From Cyclina sinensis (taxonomy: Eukaryota > Mollusca > Bivalvia > Venerida > Veneridae): a stretch of 64,000 bases of DNA. Position 1 is the first letter of the stretch; each line of letters begins with the position of its first letter. The DNA lies in NCBI GenBank assembly GCA_012932295.1, contig JAAONU010000009.1, forward strand, positions 7,357,535 through 7,421,534, read 5' to 3'. Below, piece after piece: positions 59,378 through 64,000 of the stretch. The notes below the pieces were generated by a model. The model saw nothing but the letters and a program-made list of their open reading frames with translations. It was not told the DNA's origin and did no database searches. Made by a program: the position numbers and the translations under genes.

Positions 59378-59442
59378 TTTGGCTCAGTGGTTGGCCTGTC
59401 CCGCGGGAGATCGGAGTTCGAGTCCCGCACTGGGTTGTGCAT
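59378..59442 (+). repeat. tRNA-like element
   Basis: TGGCTCAGTGGTTGGCC (A-box-like) and GAGTTCGAGTCCCGCAC (B-box) lie at near-tRNA spacing, but the anticodon arm is a short palindrome (TCCCGCGGGA) and the acceptor ends do not pair. SINE head or tRNA pseudogene. Confidence 0.5.
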
Positions 59443-60169
59443 TTTATGATACATTGCATCTTTCTGTTACGGACTTTCATATTCGTAAGAATTATTATCA
59501 TTATTATTCTTAATTTTTAAGTTAGATTTATAAATAATTAATTGAAGATAGTTATTAATTTTCAATGCCTTAGATTTCTGGCGATCGCGTTTTCTAGACC
59601 ACATACGTATTGAATATAAATCATGTCAAAGTACTGAAGTGATGTTATTTTTTTAATGGATGGGTGATACCTCTTAGAAAATAATCTCAGTAATCTTTTG
59701 AAGACTATAATGATGTTTAGAGAACACATGTCAACGGACTCTTCAAAACTATATTAAATATGTTTTAGCAAATCAAACTTTCTAAGAAAAGTATTAACTA
59801 ATTAAATTGCTGAATTTAGACCATGTTTGATTCAACTTTAGAAAGTAAGCACACGTGTGGTTATCGGTAAATACTATTTTTTAATTAATGAAAATTTTGT
59901 TTAAACATTCCTCCGAGTGTTACAAACAATAGCTACTTTTGTGTTAATGCTAAAATTCTAATAACGTTTTTCAAGCATTAACATTCCTCTTACGTGAAAA
60001 CTCTTTTCCCCCCAAAATTATGTCCAATGACTAAAGCAAGTTTTGTTTCGGCATGAATATTATTCACTTTAAACCAAGCTGACCAAATCAAAAGTGATGC
60101 CACTTTGCTTTTATTTTCGCGTCTAAATTACGTTATGCAAATTTTTTATGGTCAAACAAGTATAGACAG

Positions 60170-61110
60170 TAGGAATAAATGTCGTCTGTTTACATTTTGT
60201 CAAATTGGGTGTCCACCGGAGAAAAATGTTTTTGTTTCAATGTTCGAAACAGGCAGTAGAGCGTCTGAAATATGTGAGCTTCTTGGAAAGAGTAAATCTA
60301 CAATATTTCGATTACTAAAGAGATTTCATGTACACGTCAGTTGTTAGAATATTAAGATCAGTCGTCAGCGATCATGAATTACACAAAATTTCGATGGATG
60401 TTAAAGGCGACAGAAGGCAACCATTGCGTGATATTGCTGCTAAATTCAATAAAGCATATATCGGAGATTGCCGAGTAAGAACCATACTAAGAAATTTGCG
60501 TTCACTTGTCTACATGAGGCGTACAGTTCAAAAGCGTATCCATATTTTGCAAGCAAATGAATTGGTGTAGAAGTAAATTACACTGGACATTTAAATCTCA
60601 TTGGAAAAAAGATAATATTCATCGATTAAATGATGATAAATTTAAAAGCTGACGGTCAGTTAAAAGTGTGGCAGGCAAATGGAAAGTAGCCATCAGAATG
60701 CTAAGGCTACTCTGCAACAAAACCATGTTCTTATATAAAGTTGATGGTGTGGGCTGCATTTGTTATTGTAAAGGTGTTGGCATGTTAGCTTTCATTGATG
60801 GAAACATAAACTCTGAAAAGTACTTTGACAATCTGGAAAACTACCTCTGGCCTTTCAGTGATTGAGCATTTTGATGATATTTTATAGATATTTTAAAATA
60901 CAAAGCTGCAGCCAACAGGTCCCATCTATTACAGGAAAGGAAAAGGAGAAATAACCTTTCTGTATTTATGGCCAGCACAGTTCCCAGATCTTAGCCCAAT
61001 TGAAAATTTTTGACTTCTTCTGAAGATCAATATAAAATCAGAGTGTTATCTGATAAACTCTGTTCATGACTTGAAAGGCCAGTACAGACAGCGTTGAATA
61101 ACATCTCAAT
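60170..61110 (+). pseudogene. Tc1/mariner transposase pseudogene
   Basis: The helix-turn-helix start is readable at 60226-60340 (MFETGSRASEICELLGKSKS then TIFRLLKRF). After a frameshift comes DRRQPLRDIAAKFN and CRVRTILRNL. Then come broken pieces, among them IIFID (first catalytic Asp), LKVWQANGK, FIDGNINSEKYFDNLENYLW (60797-60856), and finally WPAQFPDLSPIENF followed by a stop where Trp is expected. The middle block with the second catalytic Asp is not readable. Many stops and indels show a long-dead copy. No terminal repeats were seen. Confidence 0.8.
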
Positions 61111-61584
61111 ATCTCACACATAAAGACTTTATTCTAACCTTCCAACTATCCTTCTGACCTGCAAAGGCTCCATCACCAAATATTAATCAGGTTCATTGTT
61201 TGAATTAATGAATTTTAGTTCAAATGATGCACATCTTCTGTTATGAAAATGGCGGCCATTTTGAAAATTAACTCATTTGCCTCTTCTATAATCAATGTTC
61301 GTTTTCTTTATGTACCTTTTTTGAAACAAGAAACAATTACTTCGTAACCATGCATACATCAGTTCGAACTTTTTGATGACCTCTTTTGCCATAATCATGA
61401 AGAAGTATTTTCTGTTTACACTCTTGTGAATCGTGTTTAGCAACGTAAGCAGAATGGTATGTACTGTTACAAAGAAGAACAAAATGAAACGGGGAAATAA
61501 TAAAGGGGAAACCGTGACAAAAAATTGGCAATAAAACCGGGTGAACACCGGCGGTATACATTCAGCAAAGTGCGCCAATCAAAT

Positions 61585-61692
61585 TTGGTTCCCGTAGGGT
61601 AGAGAATGGTTCCCGTAGTGTAGTGATTGGTTCCCGAAGTGTAGTGAATGGTTCTCGAAGTGTAGTGAATGGTTCCCTAGAGTAGTGAATGG
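61585..61692 (+). repeat. About 22-bp minisatellite, five copies
   Basis: Units of the type ATGGTTCCCGAAGTGTAGTG, with small changes, repeat from 61585 to 61692. Confidence 0.8.
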
Positions 61693-61879
61693 AGCTATGT
61701 ATACAAATGTTTTCAGTTTATTTTTGCAAGAATCACTGAGAGGTTTCACTATTTTTTTTACTAAAGTTGGCCGATATTTCCCCGTGCTTTAAGATTAAAA
61801 TGAAAGAATAAGTTTAAATACATCTAAGGCTACCATTTAAAATGATTTTATGTGAGGTACGTACACAAACTACTAGCAT

Positions 61880-62125
61880 ATGATTTTTACGGAGTTGTTA
61901 AAGGAATCCAGTAAAAGGCAAGTATTACCTCAGTATGAGTGTAAAATAATTTTTGACGATTTGTTTTATGAAGAAAGGCACACACACTGGAATTTAAATT
62001 ATGTTAAGTCGTTTTGTACTCTATTTTACCTTGCAGATTCCTATAACTTTCTAAGCAGTATTCATAGAATACGTCACTGGTTACACGATCTTGCTCCAAT
62101 TCAAAAATCTAAATCTGACGACTGA
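61880..62125 (+). CDS. Orphan open frame, hypothetical
   Basis: ATG at 61880 opens 81 codons with a protein-like mix (LLKESSKRQVLPQYECKI, FDDLFYEERHTHWNL, IHRIRHWLHDLAP) and a TGA stop. There is no recognised domain, signal peptide or splice support. It follows the 22-bp minisatellite. It may be chance. Confidence 0.2.
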   Translation: MIFTELLKESSKRQVLPQYECKIIFDDLFYEERHTHWNLNYVKSFCTLFYLADSYNFLSSIHRIRHWLHDLAPIQKSKSDD

Positions 62126-62676
62126 AGCCATTGAAAATGGAAAAAGTAGACTACTGTTGATATTGCCGCTATTACTTTATAGAAATGACGGGTAGTAGTT
62201 GTTAGCAATGCGATCGTGTAGGAAAAAAATACGCCACAGAACAAGTGGTGAGGTTTCATTTACATATCTGTAGTCATTTTTACATCGTCTGAAAATCAAA
62301 AGGAACAAATATGGTGAGTTCTCATTGAAACGTAAATGAAAACAACTACAGTTCGTTTCCCATTTGGAGAATGTGCGAGGGACTGTAAAAAGCATTAATT
62401 CAATGAAGAAAATGCTTTGACAAATGCTTACAGTTTCATAAATATCGTTTTGGACCATTGCTTCGATAAATCGGGAAGACAATGAAATACTATTTACGTT
62501 GAAATCGAGATTCGAACATTTTTGGTACAAACCTAAAAGCGTTTCTTAACTGCAAATATCATCTTCCCGCGATCATTAATGTCTATCTCTATCCCTTCTG
62601 GTACTCCAAACGAGAAAAAACTGACTTTTATACCATTTATGTTTCAGTGAGACCTCGCCACAGTTGTTCTTTGTAT
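62126..62676. other. Non-coding stretch
   Basis: No supported gene. The 117-codon minus-strand frame at 62177-62530 lacks any domain. Confidence 0.4.
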
Positions 62677-64000
62677 TTTAGCTCACCTGAGCACAAAGTG
62701 CTCAAGGTGAGCTTTTGTGATCACAATTTGTCCGGCGTCCTTCGTCCGTCAGTGCGTCCGTCGTCAACTTTTTATACAAACGACTTCTTCTCAGAAACCA
62801 CTGGGCCAAATTTGATGAAATTTTCCTGGGGTGTTCCTAGCATGAAGCTCTACCAAAATTGTTCAAAGAATTCAATTCCATAAGAACTCTGGTTGCTATG
62901 GCAACTTAAAGGAAAAACTTTGAAAATCTTCTTGTCTGAAACCAGAAGGCCCTGAGCCTTAAGATTTGGTATGTGTCATTGTCAAGTGGACCTCTACCAA
63001 GATTGTTCAAATTATACCCCAGGGGTCAAATTTTGCCCCGCCCCGTGGGTCACTTGATTTTACATAGGCTTATATAGTGAAGCTTTAAAAATCTTCTTTT
63101 CTAAAACCACAAGGCCCTGAGCCTTGAGATTCGGTATGTAGCATTGTCTAGAAGACCTCTACCTTGTTTCTTCAAATTATGCCCCTGGGGTCAAATTTGG
63201 CCTTGCCCCGGGGGTCAATTGATTTTACACAGGCTTATATAGAGAAAACTGTGAAAATCTTGTCTGAAACGACAAGGCCCTGAGCCTTAAGATTTAATAT
63301 GTAGCATTGTCTATTAGACCACTACAAAGTTTGTTCAAATTATGCCTCTGGTGTCAAATTTGGCCCCACCCCGGGGTCACTTGATTTTACATAGGGAAAA
63401 CTTTGAAAATATTCTTGTCTGAAACCACAAGGCCCTGAGCCTTAAGATTTGGTATGTATCATTGTCTAGTGTACGTCTAGCAAGTTTGTTCAAATTATAC
63501 CCCTGGGGTCAAATTTGGACCCACCTGTGGGTCATTGGTTTTACATAGGCTTATATAGTGAAAACTTTGAAAATCTTCTTGTAGAAGGAGAGGTAACATT
63601 TTCAGTCCAAATAATCTGGAAATTTGTGAGAAAGGTTGTTTCTATAATTTCTAGCTCAGGTTCGAATATGGGTCATCTAGGTTTAAATACTAGGTCACAG
63701 AGCCCAAAAATAGAAACACCTTGGTCATCTTGAATCAAAAACTAGGTCAGAGAGCCCAAATATTGTAAAACATTTAAACACTCTAGAGGTAACAATTTCA
63801 GTCCAAATAATCTTGAAATCTGTCAGAAAGGTTTTTTCAATGATTTCTAGCTCAGATTCGAATACGGGTCATCTGGGATCATAGACCTAGTTTATGATAT
63901 ATAAAAACATTGTTAACACTCTAAAGGGTAACATTTTCAGAGTCCAAATATCCTCGAAATTTGTCAGACAGGTTGTTTTGATGATTTCTAGCTCAAGTTC
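62677..64000 (-). mobile_element. Composite element in reverse orientation, cut by the window edge
   Basis: The terminal hairpin GCTCACCTGAGCAC, AAA, GTGCTCAAGGTGAGC opens the element, followed by GTCCTTCGTCCGTC. Units of ~140-150 bp with CCACAAGGCCCTGAGCCTTA, ATTATGCCCCTGGGGTCAAA and GATTTTACATAGG fill 62780-63580. From about 63590 the unit type changes to the reverse complement of the 14.3 and 19.5 kb family (AACATTTTCAGTCCAAATAA, TTTCTAGCTCAGGTTCGAAT). The element runs past 64000. Confidence 0.7.

Noticed and set aside
59378..59442. Functional tRNA gene
   Set aside because: A and B boxes are present but the acceptor stem does not pair and the anticodon arm is malformed.
61273..61578. 101-codon minus-strand frame with a hydrophobic part
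   Set aside because: No domain or splice support, and it overlaps another equally long frame; chance is the simpler reading.
62177..62530. 117-codon minus-strand frame
   Set aside because: No recognisable domain, no splice sites, and no link to a neighbouring exon.

Overview
The window looks like AT-rich, gene-poor nuclear DNA from a bivalve mollusc. This rests on eukaryotic splice signals, tiny exons in long introns, tRNA-derived SINEs, CR1/Jockey-type LINE remnants, Tc1/mariner relics, and many composite repeats carrying ~145-bp arrays rich in TGACC (arms with GCTCACCTGA, then short GACGG runs), a repeat style I associate with bivalve genomes. The species cannot be read from the sequence. 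Nothing bacterial (operon, CRISPR, rRNA) was seen.

Host genes are short and split, so they show up as short exons whose intron phases agree. (1) Minus strand, 15757 down to 271 and beyond the left edge: four candidate exons with phases 0, 1, 0 and 0; family not recognised. (2) Minus strand, 27836 to 21389: three phase-1 exons giving a ~95-residue secreted protein. (3) Plus strand, 40635 to 48478: signal-peptide exon, cysteine-rich exon and short last exon, together resembling a Ly6/uPAR (LU) domain protein. (4) Plus strand, about 52260 to 57232: a 5' exon with a YY1-like start motif and two candidate coding exons. A possible first exon of another minus-strand gene lies at 34137-34169.

Most of the rest is mobile or repeated DNA. 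Composite tandem-repeat elements occupy 4.25-4.94, 12.7-13.97, 14.27-15.55, 19.52-21.32, 22.05-22.47, 41.28-42.3, 50.09-51.13 and 62.68-64.0 kb. A 5'-truncated LINE (42797-45152) lies in intron 1 of the LU-like gene between two perfect 74-bp direct repeats. A decayed LINE (about 53750-56030) lies in an intron of gene 4. Tc1/mariner relics are at 34.58-35.07 and 60.17-61.11 kb. Several small inverted-repeat elements have recognisable target duplications: 28105-28256 (ACCAA), 37125-37623 (TTGA), 52896-52928 (CATACAC), and two copies of a TTAA-bounded family.

All gene models are hand-read from splice consensus and phase. They have no transcript or homology support, so exon chains are hypotheses. 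The most interesting observations are the LU-like gene with its LINE insertion, the 33-bp palindromic insertion with a target duplication, the nucleosome-length satellites carrying nuclear-receptor-type half-sites, and the shared architecture of the composite elements.
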